The translations under genes and the position numbers were made by a program. The notes under the pieces are model-generated. The model saw only the letters and a program-made list of their open reading frames with translations. It was not told the origin of the DNA and did no database searches. A DNA stretch of 16,538 nucleotides, from the NCBI GenBank assembly GCA_052173355.1, contig JBQMYS010000035.1:1-16538 (forward strand). Direction: 5' to 3'. The DNA is from JABZIP01 sp052173355 (GTDB taxonomy: Bacteria; Bacillota; Clostridia; Peptostreptococcales; Anaerovoracaceae). Below are positions 6,060-14,257 of the stretch, piece after piece (within the stretch, counting starts at the first letter, position 1; each line of letters opens with the position of its first letter).

Positions 6060-8402
6060 ATGTCCTATGACAAATTGCCGACGGGGTTAAAAGAAGAAAC
6101 TACATTCTGCCTTTATAAATTAGAACCGGGTAAAGACGGCAAGAAAAAGAAAGTGCCATATCAAACTTGTGGAGCGAGAGCAGACCCAGGGAATAAGGCA
6201 CATCTTACAGACTTTACAACTGCATATGAAACCTATCGAAATGGCGGATATGACGGCATCGGTTTATCAGTTATGGAAGATATGGCAGCAGTAGACATTG
6301 ATGACTGCGTTGTGGATGGCAAGATAAATGGTTTTGCGCAAGAGATAGTGGATAAGCTGGGAACTTATGCAGAACTTAGTCCATCCGGGACAGGAATCCA
6401 CATATGGGGAAGAGCACCAAACCTTCTATATGATAAGGCCAAGTACTACATGAAAAATAGTGAGATTGGCTTGGAAGTATACGTAGGAAAGCATACCACA
6501 AGATTTCTTACGCTTACCGGGGAAGCAATCAATGACTTGGATGTGAATGATCGTTCCGAGGCTTTGCAGGAACTGCTTGATACGCACATGGTAAGACCTA
6601 TTGCTGAAGAACCATCTGTGGAAGTACCGGGTAGTTTTCTGTCTGATGAGTCTGTGGTAGTGAAGATGCTCTCGGCTAAAAATGCAGAAACCACAAAAGT
6701 CTTATGGGAAGGACAAATCCTGGAAGGAAAATCTCATAGTGAAGCAGATATGTCACTTTGCATGATACTTGCGTTCTGGTGTGGAGGAGATGCGGAGCAG
6801 ATGGACAGGCTCTTTAGACAATCGGGTCTGATGCGTGATAAGTGGGATGAAAAACATGGTGCTGACACCTACGGCAATCTTACTATTAACAATGCCATCA
6901 GACAGTGCAGAGAGTTCTACAAACCGATGGGTATCTCGTTGGCAGAGGCCGATTTCAATGACATAGCAACGGTTCTGCTCGACCTACAACCGGAGAGCCA
7001 TAGACGTTATAGAAATGGTGACCTAGGAAACGGCAGACTCTTTGCAGATGTGTTCAAAGATATTGCTCGCTATGTGCCGGAACGTAGGATGTGGTATATC
7101 TACGATTCCATTCGATGGATGCCGGATGTTGGTTCTCTAAAGGCAATGGAATTGTGTAAGGATTTAGCAGATGCCATGACACTGTATGCTACGGCTATCG
7201 CAGATGAAGGTGTTAGGACGGCATTTCTTGAAACCTGTAAAAAATGGCAGCAGAGAAGATTTCGTGAAACATTTCTTAAGGAGGCACAAAGTGTGTATCC
7301 CATTTATATGAAGTGTTTTGATACGGATATTTATTTGTTTAACTGCAGGAATGGAACGCTTGATTTAAAGAGTGGGATATTCCGTGAACACAGACCGGAG
7401 GACTTGATTACCAAGGTTTCCATGGTGGAGTATGTGCCAGATGTCACGAATGAACGCTTTTGCAAATTTGTGGAGGAGATTACCAGTGATGATCAGGAGA
7501 AAGCACTCTTTCTTCAAAAGGCATTAGGCTACGGCATTAGTGGTGACACAAGATATGAGTGTATGTTCTTTCTTTATGGAGAAACCACAAGAAACGGCAA
7601 AGGAACGCTGATGGAGAGTGTGCTTTCAGTTATGGGAGATTACGGCAGAGCCGTCCGCCCGGAAACCATAGCATTAAAATCCAATAACAACAGTTCCAAT
7701 CCTACAGAGGATATTGCAAGACTGGCGGGTATCCGTTTTGCTAACATATCGGAACCAAGCAGAGGATTATTCTTAAATGCTGCGCAGGTTAAGAACATGA
7801 CAGGTAATGATACCTTAAATGCCTGTTTCCTGCATGAGAACAGTTTTGATTTTAAACCGCAGTTTAAGTTGTATGTGAATACCAACTACTTGCCTGTTAT
7901 CAATGACATGACCATCTTCTCAAGTAACCGAGTGCATATTATTCCATTCGACAGACATTTTGAAGAGTGGGAGCAGGACAAATCATTAAAAACGGAGTTT
8001 GCTACTGATGAAGCCAAGAGTGCAATTCTTAACTGGCTGATAGAAGGCTTTCAGTTTTTACAGAAAGAGGGATTTAAACCTCCGCAGTCGGTGATTGATG
8101 CTACGGCAGCCTATTCCCATGACAGCGACAAGATTGCACAGTTTGCAGAAGACAAGCTGGTGGAAGATACAGGTGCAGAAGTTCGTACCTCAGTAGTGTA
8201 TGAACACTATAAGCAATGGTGTTCTGACAATGGTTGTTTTTCAGAGAACAGCAGAAACTTCAATCAGGAACTACGCAAATTCGGTCGTGTGGAGAGAAAG
8301 CGTCCACAAAGGGGTGGTGAGAATACCACAATGTTAATCGGATATCGATTAAAAGACACAATTACAGATTTCTTAGGTTATGGGGCAGAATGTGGCAAGT
8401 AA
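6060..8402 (+). CDS. Primase-polymerase/SF3 helicase replication protein
   Basis: 780 residues from the ATG at 6060, which is 9 bases after AAAGGAG; TTG 6051 and ATG 6054 are in frame but too close. The N-terminal part resembles a primase-polymerase: DID at 79-81 (metal binding), then SPSGTGIH (107-114) and a TTRFLTLTG strand. A segment at about 225-285 (FWCGGDAEQMDRLFRQSG) looks like the linker helical domain of NrS-1-type polymerases. The C-terminal half is a D5/P4-alpha-type SF3 helicase with Walker A GETTRNGKGT (507-516), a B-motif strand near 558-566 (IRFANISEP) and sensor N609 (KLYVNTN). It would open the origin and prime the element's own replication, as in phage satellites and P4-like elements. 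No break is seen. Confidence 0.88.
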   Translation: MSYDKLPTGLKEETTFCLYKLEPGKDGKKKKVPYQTCGARADPGNKAHLTDFTTAYETYRNGGYDGIGLSVMEDMAAVDIDDCVVDGKINGFAQEIVDKLGTYAELSPSGTGIHIWGRAPNLLYDKAKYYMKNSEIGLEVYVGKHTTRFLTLTGEAINDLDVNDRSEALQELLDTHMVRPIAEEPSVEVPGSFLSDESVVVKMLSAKNAETTKVLWEGQILEGKSHSEADMSLCMILAFWCGGDAEQMDRLFRQSGLMRDKWDEKHGADTYGNLTINNAIRQCREFYKPMGISLAEADFNDIATVLLDLQPESHRRYRNGDLGNGRLFADVFKDIARYVPERRMWYIYDSIRWMPDVGSLKAMELCKDLADAMTLYATAIADEGVRTAFLETCKKWQQRRFRETFLKEAQSVYPIYMKCFDTDIYLFNCRNGTLDLKSGIFREHRPEDLITKVSMVEYVPDVTNERFCKFVEEITSDDQEKALFLQKALGYGISGDTRYECMFFLYGETTRNGKGTLMESVLSVMGDYGRAVRPETIALKSNNNSSNPTEDIARLAGIRFANISEPSRGLFLNAAQVKNMTGNDTLNACFLHENSFDFKPQFKLYVNTNYLPVINDMTIFSSNRVHIIPFDRHFEEWEQDKSLKTEFATDEAKSAILNWLIEGFQFLQKEGFKPPQSVIDATAAYSHDSDKIAQFAEDKLVEDTGAEVRTSVVYEHYKQWCSDNGCFSENSRNFNQELRKFGRVERKRPQRGGENTTMLIGYRLKDTITDFLGYGAECGK

Positions 8403-8458
8403 AAATGGTCATTTGAAAAAACGCTCTATATAGGGAAATTACCATTTTAACCTGCCAC
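8392..8458. repeat. 18-base imperfect inverted repeat after the helicase gene
   Basis: GTGGCAAGTAAAAATGGT (8392-8409) and the complement at 8441-8458 match at 16 of 18 positions around a 31-base loop. It covers the stop codon of the helicase gene. It lacks a T-run, so it is not a classic terminator. It could be an RNA structure, a cis replication site or a protein-binding site. Between here and 8545 the only ORF is an 11-codon one (8485-8520) with a moderate ribosome binding site, which I do not call as a gene. Confidence 0.55.
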
Positions 8459-8545
8459 AACTTGCCCCAATTGTGAAAGGGGTGATGCCTATGGGCATGG
8501 GAAACATAGCAACACTGTGAATTATATAGGAAGGAGAACCAATCT

Positions 8546-8803
8546 ATGATTAAAGTTTGGGGGTGCGCTGAAGCACCAAAAGTACAATTGAATGACCTTG
8601 ATACAAGTAAATATAAGTGCATTGGCGTGGTTAACACGGAGGAGTTAATGGCAGTGGCGCTTATGAGTGAGCAGGCAGACCCGCCGCATTACCGTGTGAT
8701 ATGTGGGTTGCAGAATCTGGTGTTCTTAAACCGCAAGGATGCACTGGAGTGTTTGGAGCAGTTTAAACGCAAAGCAAAAAATATGGAAAGGGGGAACCAC
8801 TGA
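8546..8803 (+). CDS. Small unknown protein
   Basis: 85 residues, with no family recognised. It has a clear ribosome binding site (AGGAAGGAG) and a composition typical of a soluble cytoplasmic protein. There are three cysteines, a central ELMAVALMSEQ helix, and a basic C-terminal tail (FKRKAKNMERG). Its stop overlaps the start of the next gene by one base, so the pair is translated together. It sits between the replication gene and the packaging genes, where satellites and prophages often keep small regulators or helper-interference genes. That role is only suggested by position. Confidence 0.7.
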   Translation: MIKVWGCAEAPKVQLNDLDTSKYKCIGVVNTEELMAVALMSEQADPPHYRVICGLQNLVFLNRKDALECLEQFKRKAKNMERGNH

Positions 8804-9021
8804 TGATTACCAAGGAGTTTTTGGAAAAGCATTACAAGTTTCATGATAAGCTGGTGCTTTACACACCGGATGACATTAAGCTGACGTTTTCAAAAGAGCC
8901 ACACTATCATATGGAAGGTGGCCATGCAACGCTTGACTTGATGGACTTAGAAGACTTTGCAGCATTTGCAAAGGCAAGAGGATTGTCGTTGGAACCAGGT
9001 AAAACCACAGTAGGTGTGTAG
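8803..9021 (+). CDS. Small unknown protein
   Basis: 72 residues, with no family recognised. It starts at the ATG overlapping the previous stop (TGATG), with AAGGGGG upstream. It is acidic in the middle (LDLMDLEDF) with several histidines (HYHMEGGH), and has no membrane segment. The tight coupling to the preceding gene suggests that the two products act together. Function unknown. Confidence 0.7.
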   Translation: MITKEFLEKHYKFHDKLVLYTPDDIKLTFSKEPHYHMEGGHATLDLMDLEDFAAFAKARGLSLEPGKTTVGV

Positions 9022-9166
9022 GCATTTCTTTCCTTATTGATAGGGAATGCATTACGGGGGCGGGTCACTATCTCGACACCTTTTTCTTGAGGGAAACGGT
9101 GCCGCCCCTGCGTGTGAATAACTTATGAAAGTTTTAGGGGTATTAACCCCGGAAAGGAAGGTTGCT
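9022..9166. other. GC-rich stretch before terS, candidate cos site
   Basis: An unusually GC-rich island in an AT-rich element. GGGGCGG (9057-9063) and its exact complement CCGCCCC (9102-9108) flank a T-rich centre (CTTTTTCTTGAGGG). A smaller inverted repeat, GCATT...AATGC, is at 9022-9050. In cos-type phages and satellites the cohesive-end site lies directly upstream of the small terminase gene, exactly as here. No cleavage site can be assigned from the sequence alone, so the cos role is inference. Confidence 0.4.
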
Positions 9167-9703
9167 ATGGGAAAAAGAGGACCCATGCCGGGAACTGGTG
9201 GAAGACCGAAAAAGGCATTGTCGGAGAAACTATCCAGTGACAGTTATGGCTATAAGACATTTAAGGTAATACCTGCACCAGCTACCTATGAAGGTGCAGA
9301 TATACCAGAACCTAGTTCCTATTTAAAGGCAAAACAGAAAAACGGCAAACCGCTTTATGCGGAGGAAATCTATCGCAACACATGGGGATGGCTTAAGGAA
9401 TGTAAATGTGACCATTTATTCGTGCCTGCCATCGTTGAGGAATATGCCATGAGCATATCTCGCTGGATTTAGTGCGAGGAGGCAATCTCGGAGTATGGAT
9501 TTTTAGCAAAACATCCTACCACGGGACAGCCTGTTACCTCTCCGTATGTGAGTATGAGTCAGAGTTACATGAAACAGGCATTGCAGCAGTGGAATCTTAT
9601 CTATGAGATTGTAAAAGAAAACTGCACGGTGCCATTTGAAGGAGCAACACCTCACGAAGATGCGATGGAAAAGTTCCTCAGATGTAGAGAAGGGAGATTT
9701 TAG
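9167..9703 (+). pseudogene. terS: P27-type terminase small subunit, interrupted by an amber codon
   Basis: The start is the ATG at 9167, after AAGGAAGG; a start at 9125 lacks a good site. The protein opens with MGKRGPMPGTGGRPKKA, the basic start typical of P27-family small terminases, and the frame continues to a TAG at 9701-9703. At codon 102 it has TAG (9470-9472) inside RWI-stop-CEEAISEYGFLAKHP. Sequence after the stop stays in the same frame and keeps family-like content to the end (178 codons plus stop, counting the amber). One C-to-T change from CAG (Gln) would explain it. TerS recognises DNA for packaging by the helper's large terminase. The gene may be dead, suppressed by readthrough, or active as a 101-residue N-terminal fragment. 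No large terminase follows. Confidence 0.85.
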
Positions 9704-9759
9704 TTATGTGGAACAATACAAACAATTTAAACAACAATTTTTCAAAGGAGGACACTACG

Positions 9760-10686
9760 ATGTTTATGGACGAATGTGTGATTGATACAAAGGAATACTA
9801 TGGCGAGTTTTGGAACAAAGCCATGAAGGGTAAAAACAGTGATTATGAGAAACTGAAGGTGGGAAAGGTGAGCAACGGAATGTTTGTGTTACCTTTCGAC
9901 AGTAATCACAGATACCATGCTGCGTTAACGGAGGAGAGCTTCTTTCGTAAAGTGGCTACTTGCGTAAATGTAGCAAAATCCCAGAATGTCATTTGGGGAC
10001 TTGATAGCGAGGATGTTGCAGAGTGTGTAGCAGAAGGTGGCAGTATCAATGTAAGTGATATGTATGATGACTTTACCAAGTTTAAATCCGAGCCACATAA
10101 GATTGCAGGAATTGTTACTCTTCCTAATGATTATGCTCATGACAGAGCATTTGAACTGGATAAGTATCTGCCAAAGCGTCTTGCTAAGTGTTTTAACAGA
10201 GCGGAAGAGAATGTGTTTCTTAACGGAGATGGGGCAGACAAGCCTGTAGGTGTGTTACACGATACGGAAGGTGCAGAAGTGGGTGTGAAAACGTCAGAGG
10301 TTACATTTGATGATGTGGTTAGTCTGTATATGTCTGTGAAACCGAAATACCGCAAGAAGGGTGTATGGGTTATGAACGATGAAACGGCACTTGCACTTCG
10401 TAAGCTTAAGGATGCAGATGGTAACTATATCTGGAATCATAACACAGATACTATTTTAGGTAAGCCTGTGTACATCCTGGAATATATGCCGGGTGCAACT
10501 TCCGGTAGTAAACCTATCCTCTTTGGTGATTTCAGTTATTACTGGATTATCAATCGCAGACCTTTGGCGGTCAGAACCTTGGCAGAAAAGTTTGCATTAA
10601 ATGATTTGACAGGATACTTAGCTGTGGAATATCTTGACGCAAGACTTATCCGCAGAGAGGCTATCAAGACCTTGCAGATTTCATAG
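9760..10686 (+). CDS. HK97-type phage major capsid protein
   Basis: 308 residues from the ATG at 9760, which has an excellent AAAGGAGG 7 bases upstream. An in-frame ATG at 9706 would add 18 Asn-rich residues but has a weaker site. Recognisable HK97-fold segments are EESFFRKVATCVNV, AECVAEGGSI, the IAGIVTLPNDYAHD helix region, RAEENVFLNGDGADKPVGVLHD, VWVMNDETALALRKLKDADGNY and ILFGDFSYYWIINRRPLAV. It would form the capsid shell. A portal, protease, scaffold and head-tail genes would normally accompany it but are absent. In a satellite it could build element-specific capsids or interfere with helper assembly. It may instead be a remnant. Confidence 0.9.
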   Translation: MFMDECVIDTKEYYGEFWNKAMKGKNSDYEKLKVGKVSNGMFVLPFDSNHRYHAALTEESFFRKVATCVNVAKSQNVIWGLDSEDVAECVAEGGSINVSDMYDDFTKFKSEPHKIAGIVTLPNDYAHDRAFELDKYLPKRLAKCFNRAEENVFLNGDGADKPVGVLHDTEGAEVGVKTSEVTFDDVVSLYMSVKPKYRKKGVWVMNDETALALRKLKDADGNYIWNHNTDTILGKPVYILEYMPGATSGSKPILFGDFSYYWIINRRPLAVRTLAEKFALNDLTGYLAVEYLDARLIRREAIKTLQIS

Positions 10687-10698
10687 TAATTAATTTAA

Positions 10699-10726
10699 GC
10701 CTGAGTCGGAAACGTCCGGCTCGGGC
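10699..10726 (+). other. Stem-loop between capsid and excisionase genes
   Basis: Eleven-base stem GCCTGAGTCGG/CCGGCTCGGGC (two G-T wobbles) with an AAACGT loop, 13 bases after the capsid stop. No T-run follows, so it is a weak terminator at best. It may be a processing or stability hairpin at the boundary between the packaging and integration modules. Confidence 0.5.
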
Positions 10727-10745
10727 GGATATGGAGGTGAGCAGA

Positions 10746-10973
10746 ATGCATTTAGTGGATAGTAGTCAAAATCAGAGTGCCGAAGCATTACCTTTGGGTG
10801 AGAAGTATATGCTTACCATCAAGGAGGCAGCATCTTACTTTAATATCGGCACAAAGAAGATGAGAAGAATTGCAGAAGATAACCTTGGGAATATAGCAGT
10901 TTTCTGTGGCAACAGATTTCTAATTGTCAGACCGAAATTTGAAGAGTTTATCCTGAATTCCTCGGAAATATAA
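10746..10973 (+). CDS. xis: Excisionase-like DNA-binding protein (MerR/Xis type)
   Basis: 75 residues from the ATG at 10746, preceded by a near-perfect GGAGGTGA; ATG 10731 is in frame but overlaps that site. The core, YMLTIKEAASYFNIGTKKMRRIAEDNLGN followed by a basic wing (FCGNRFLIVRPKFEEFI), is the winged-helix pattern of Tn916-type excisionases. Such proteins bend DNA at element ends and direct the integrase toward excision. It is the first of two similar proteins directly upstream of the integrase. Confidence 0.8.
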   Translation: MHLVDSSQNQSAEALPLGEKYMLTIKEAASYFNIGTKKMRRIAEDNLGNIAVFCGNRFLIVRPKFEEFILNSSEI

Positions 10974-10996
10974 TTCCGTTTATCTGCCGATAGTAG

Positions 10997-11027
10997 TTGC
11001 TATTTCCAGGGAGTAGAGTGATATATA
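10997..11027 (+). promoter_or_regulatory. Possible promoter for the second xis-like gene and int
   Basis: TTGCTA (10997-11002) and TATATA (11022-11027) with a 19-base spacer, in the only sizeable gap between the two excisionase-like genes. The spacing is longer than ideal, so the call is tentative. Confidence 0.25.
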
Positions 11028-11083
11028 CAATGACCGAAAATCTCGGCAAATACAACACTTTTGGCAGAGAAAGGAGTTGCAAA

Positions 11084-11323
11084 ATGGCACGACCAGACTT
11101 AGGAGAAAAGGATATCTTAAACCCGGAAGAAGCAATCCGTTATTGGAATTTCAGTAGAAGGAAGTTCTATAGTTTTTTAGAGAAAACGGATGGTGGTGAT
11201 TACTTGGCTTTTTATAAGAAAAGGACACTTATCATCCGTTTGGCATTTGAGCAGTATTTATTAACAAATCCAAAGGTAAAGGAGGAACTTATCAATGGCA
11301 GAAGCAGGAAGAGGGAAGACTAG
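11084..11323 (+). CDS. Second excisionase-like small DNA-binding protein
   Basis: 79 residues from the ATG at 11084, preceded by AAAGGAG at 8 bases; earlier in-frame ATGs lack good sites. LNPEEAIRYWNFSRRKFYSFLEK followed by LAFYKKRTLIIRLAFEQYL has the same helix-turn-helix plus wing layout as the first xis-like gene, with little sequence identity. It overlaps the integrase start by 29 bases, so it is coupled to int. One of the pair may be the excisionase and the other a regulator, or both may be needed. The sequence does not tell which. Confidence 0.7.
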   Translation: MARPDLGEKDILNPEEAIRYWNFSRRKFYSFLEKTDGGDYLAFYKKRTLIIRLAFEQYLLTNPKVKEELINGRSRKRED

Positions 11324-12578
11324 ACGGGATTCCAAACGAAGGGTGCTGCGCCCCGGCGAAAGTATAAGAGCAGATGGAAAGTATCAATATAAGTATCATA
11401 TCGATGGCAAACCACATTTTGTGTACAGTTGGAAGTTGGAGCCTACGGATAAACTTCCGCCCGGCAAAAAGCCATGCCTTTCCCTTAGGGAATTGGAAAA
11501 GCAGGTCAATTCCGATTTGGATAGGTTAATGAATGTTGCCGATGGAACAATGACGGTGTGCGAATTGGTTGACCGATACCTTAAAACCAAAACAGGAGTA
11601 AGGCAGAGTACAAGAACTGGTTATGTGACGGTGCAGAGAATTTTGGCAAAGGAGCCTTTCGGACAGAAGAAAATCAGAACTGTGAAAACATCGGATGCAA
11701 AGTTGTTTTTAATAAAGTTGCAACAGGAGGATGGCAAGAGTTACAGTTCCATTCATACCATAAGGGGTGTGCTTAGACCAGCCTTTCAGATGGCAGTGGA
11801 TGATGATATTTTGGTAAAGAATCCATTTGGATTCCAGCTTGCAGGAGTGGTGGTAAATGACAGTGTTACCAGAGAGGCAATCAGCCGGGAACAGATGAGG
11901 AAGTTCCTAAAGTTTGTGCATGACGATGTTTGTTACTGTAAGTATTACGAAGTGGTGTACATTCTCTTTCACACGGGAATGCGTATTTCAGAGTTTTGCG
12001 GATTGACCTTAAAGGATATTGACCTTGAGAACAGAACAGTAAACATAGACCATCAGTTACAAAGAACTTGCGATATGAGGTACATCATTGAAGAAACAAA
12101 GACCGAGGCGGGAAAAAGGAAGATTCCGATAACCGAGGATGTGGCACAGATGTTCCAAGCCATTATTGAGGACAGGGAGCCGCCGAAGATGGAGAAGGTG
12201 ATTGATGGTTATACAGGATTCCTTTTCTACGATGATGATGGCAATCCACTTGTAGCAATGCACTGGCAACATAGATTCAATCGTATGGTCGGCAGATACA
12301 ATGATATTTATAGGGTGCAGATGCCAAACATTACTCCTCATGTGTGCCGCCACACTTATTGCTCCAATATGGCAAAATCGGGAATGAATCCGAAAACACT
12401 ACAATATCTCATGGGACATTCGGACATCAGCGTTACGATGAATGTGTACACACATATCAGTTTTGATGATGCCGAGGAGGAACTGAAACGGATGGAAGAG
12501 TTTAGAAAAGCGCAGGCAGAGATTGAAAAGAAAAACGATGCTAAAGCGGTATCGCAGAAAATGTTTAAAGTAGTGTAG
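11295..12578 (+). CDS. int: Tn916-type tyrosine recombinase (integrase)
   Basis: 427 residues from the ATG after AAAGGAGG. It has an N-terminal arm-binding region (about 15-75), a SAM-like core-binding domain (about 85-185) and a catalytic domain. The catalytic set is complete: R230 (HTGMRISE), K269 (ETKTEAGKRK), H349 and R352 (HVCRH), H375 (YLMGHSD) and nucleophile Y385 (MNVYTH). The length and motifs match the Tn916/Tn1549 class common in gut Firmicutes. It should cut and join at the TGCCATGGCA-containing core in the phosphatase gene. A terminator follows directly. Confidence 0.93.
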   Translation: MAEAGRGKTRRDSKRRVLRPGESIRADGKYQYKYHIDGKPHFVYSWKLEPTDKLPPGKKPCLSLRELEKQVNSDLDRLMNVADGTMTVCELVDRYLKTKTGVRQSTRTGYVTVQRILAKEPFGQKKIRTVKTSDAKLFLIKLQQEDGKSYSSIHTIRGVLRPAFQMAVDDDILVKNPFGFQLAGVVVNDSVTREAISREQMRKFLKFVHDDVCYCKYYEVVYILFHTGMRISEFCGLTLKDIDLENRTVNIDHQLQRTCDMRYIIEETKTEAGKRKIPITEDVAQMFQAIIEDREPPKMEKVIDGYTGFLFYDDDGNPLVAMHWQHRFNRMVGRYNDIYRVQMPNITPHVCRHTYCSNMAKSGMNPKTLQYLMGHSDISVTMNVYTHISFDDAEEELKRMEEFRKAQAEIEKKNDAKAVSQKMFKVV

Positions 12579-12596
12579 CATTGCTATTCGGCAGAG

Positions 12597-12625
12597 ACGC
12601 TCCGGGTTTACTGGGGCGTTTTTTT
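12597..12625 (+). terminator. Intrinsic terminator after int
   Basis: Stem ACGCTCC/GGGGCGT (one wobble) with a GGGTTTACT loop, followed by seven T residues. It separates the integration module from the cargo gene. Confidence 0.88.
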
Positions 12626-12648
12626 CTATGGAAAAGAAACTGCCTGTT

Positions 12649-12657
12649 TGGTATAAT
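12649..12657 (+). promoter_or_regulatory. Extended -10 promoter of the HEPN gene
   Basis: TGG-TATAAT, a perfect extended -10 element. No clear -35 lies upstream. Transcription would start near 12664, so the HEPN protein begins at 12694, not at the earlier in-frame ATG at 12628. Confidence 0.65.
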
Positions 12658-12693
12658 ATATCTTGGGTTATTATGTTAGAAAGAAGGTATGTT

Positions 12694-14193
12694 ATGAATA
12701 GAAGGAAATTTGATTCATTACTATGGGAGAATATTCCATTGGATAATTTTATTATCTGCGGGCATAAAGGTATAAAACAAGAAAATCTTGATGAGGTATT
12801 TTGGGATGATGTAGATGAATTGTGTGTATCTAGAGATGATAATTATAATATCAAGATTTCATGTGTAAGATATTTAAATAAATATAAAGAAAAAAAACAG
12901 CGACCGGTAGTGCCTAAACGAGAATTTGTTCCGGGAGAAGCTATACCGGAAGGAAGACTAGAAATAAAAGTATTTGATGATTATACGGTTACTTTTGCAC
13001 CTATGTACTGTAATGGATATGAAAGTAAATTGGACAAGACGAATTATTTATTATCCTGTTATCATATTGAGGGAAAAGGCATAAAAAAACCTTCTGTAAT
13101 AAAAGAATGGATACTAAATGGTAGTAATAGAGGATTATACTTTTGTGTAAATTCAGAATTTGAATATAAAGTTGAAGGCTCTGTTTCTGGGACTTATGGA
13201 GAGTTAGAGTTTCCAATAAAAGTGGAACAGGAAGAACAAGAGTATAACGGAAGATTTATACACATTAAGTATAAAGATACAGCGTTTGATGTTCATTTTG
13301 TCGGAAAAAACTATGGACCTTCATGGAGTACAAATTTTAGTATTTCCTATTTTGAGGAGTACGGAAGAATTCCAAGCATAGAAGAGAGAAAGCAAATTAG
13401 AGAGTACTTGAGCTTCTTTATTGGAAAAAGATTAATGTATGTAGGTGAGGCTTCATTTGATGAAAACGGTAATCAAATTGGATTTATTATGGAATATCCA
13501 AGGACATGCGGATTTGATATAAAGAAAGAATGTATGTCTGGGGCAAAAGCACCTATTAGAAATGATGCGTCAGCTCTTAAAAAGTACTTTGATATAGTGC
13601 AAAAATATATAGAACCATTTTCGGAAATATATGAGAAATTGGATTTTGATTCACTTTTTTCGGCATATTGGTATGCAAAAGATGTTGTACAACCTATGGA
13701 TTTGCCTATTTTATCTGCTGCATTAGAGAATTTAAAAAGGAAGTGGTATGAAGAGGTTGAACTAAATCCAGAAACTGTGCTTATGAATAAAAAGGATTTT
13801 ACAAAAAGAGTAAAAGCAATAAAAGATTTAGTTGAAACGCAGTTTGCTGAAACGGGATATGCTGAAAGAATGAAGAGAACTGTTGAGGGTATGAATCGAA
13901 TGTCTGTGAGTGAACAATTAACACATTTCTTCGAAGGAATAGATATGGTTATTGGTAAAAAAGAAAAGGATGCATTGAAAGCGCGAAACTTTTCTGCACA
14001 TGGTTCCTTTGGTGGCGATAATGTTGATTATAATGAACAGTTTATGACGAGTCAGGTTTATGAGTGTATACTTGTTAGAGCGATATTAAAATTACTGAAA
14101 TATGAGGGCAACTATATTGATTATGGAACTCTAGGATATCCTGAAAAGGATATAAACTGTCCAAGTGGAGATGAGTCTACTGAAAATCCTTAG
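12694..14193 (+). CDS. HEPN-motif protein, ApeA-like, probable anti-phage cargo
   Basis: 499 residues from the ATG at 12694 (AAGAAGG upstream). The C-terminal region carries RNFSAH (R431 to H436), the R-x4-H motif of HEPN ribonucleases, in a helical setting like such domains. The N-terminal half is beta-rich (RPVVPKREFVPGEA, EYNGRFIHIKYKDTAFDVHF), followed by ISYFEEYGRIPSIEERKQIREYLSFFIG. The overall layout, beta-rich N-terminus plus C-terminal HEPN at 450-600 residues, resembles ApeA-type abortive-infection proteins. That comparison is from memory. Position next to attR with a private promoter, behind a terminator, is typical of accessory genes in mobile islands. Codon and base content is more AT-rich than the core genes, suggesting separate acquisition. 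Confidence 0.7.
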   Translation: MNRRKFDSLLWENIPLDNFIICGHKGIKQENLDEVFWDDVDELCVSRDDNYNIKISCVRYLNKYKEKKQRPVVPKREFVPGEAIPEGRLEIKVFDDYTVTFAPMYCNGYESKLDKTNYLLSCYHIEGKGIKKPSVIKEWILNGSNRGLYFCVNSEFEYKVEGSVSGTYGELEFPIKVEQEEQEYNGRFIHIKYKDTAFDVHFVGKNYGPSWSTNFSISYFEEYGRIPSIEERKQIREYLSFFIGKRLMYVGEASFDENGNQIGFIMEYPRTCGFDIKKECMSGAKAPIRNDASALKKYFDIVQKYIEPFSEIYEKLDFDSLFSAYWYAKDVVQPMDLPILSAALENLKRKWYEEVELNPETVLMNKKDFTKRVKAIKDLVETQFAETGYAERMKRTVEGMNRMSVSEQLTHFFEGIDMVIGKKEKDALKARNFSAHGSFGGDNVDYNEQFMTSQVYECILVRAILKLLKYEGNYIDYGTLGYPEKDINCPSGDESTENP

Positions 14194-14240
14194 TAGTAAG
14201 ACTCCCCATTTTACTACTATTTCTACTACTAACAGGTAGT
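14188..14240. repeat. Right-end TAGTAGT/ACTACTA repeats (probable integrase arm sites)
   Basis: Copies are CCTTAGTAGTAA (14188-14199, identical to 636-647), TTACTACTA (14211-14219), CTACTACTAA (14223-14232) and GTAGT (14236-14240). The first overlaps the HEPN stop codon. They lie about 139 bases before the att core. Confidence 0.6.
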
Positions 14241-14257
14241 CACAACTTGCTAAATTA

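Noticed and set aside
8485..8520. 11-codon ORF (MPMGMGNIATL) between the helicase and the small genes
   Set aside because: It has a moderate ribosome binding site, but it is too short to support and no leader-peptide features are visible.
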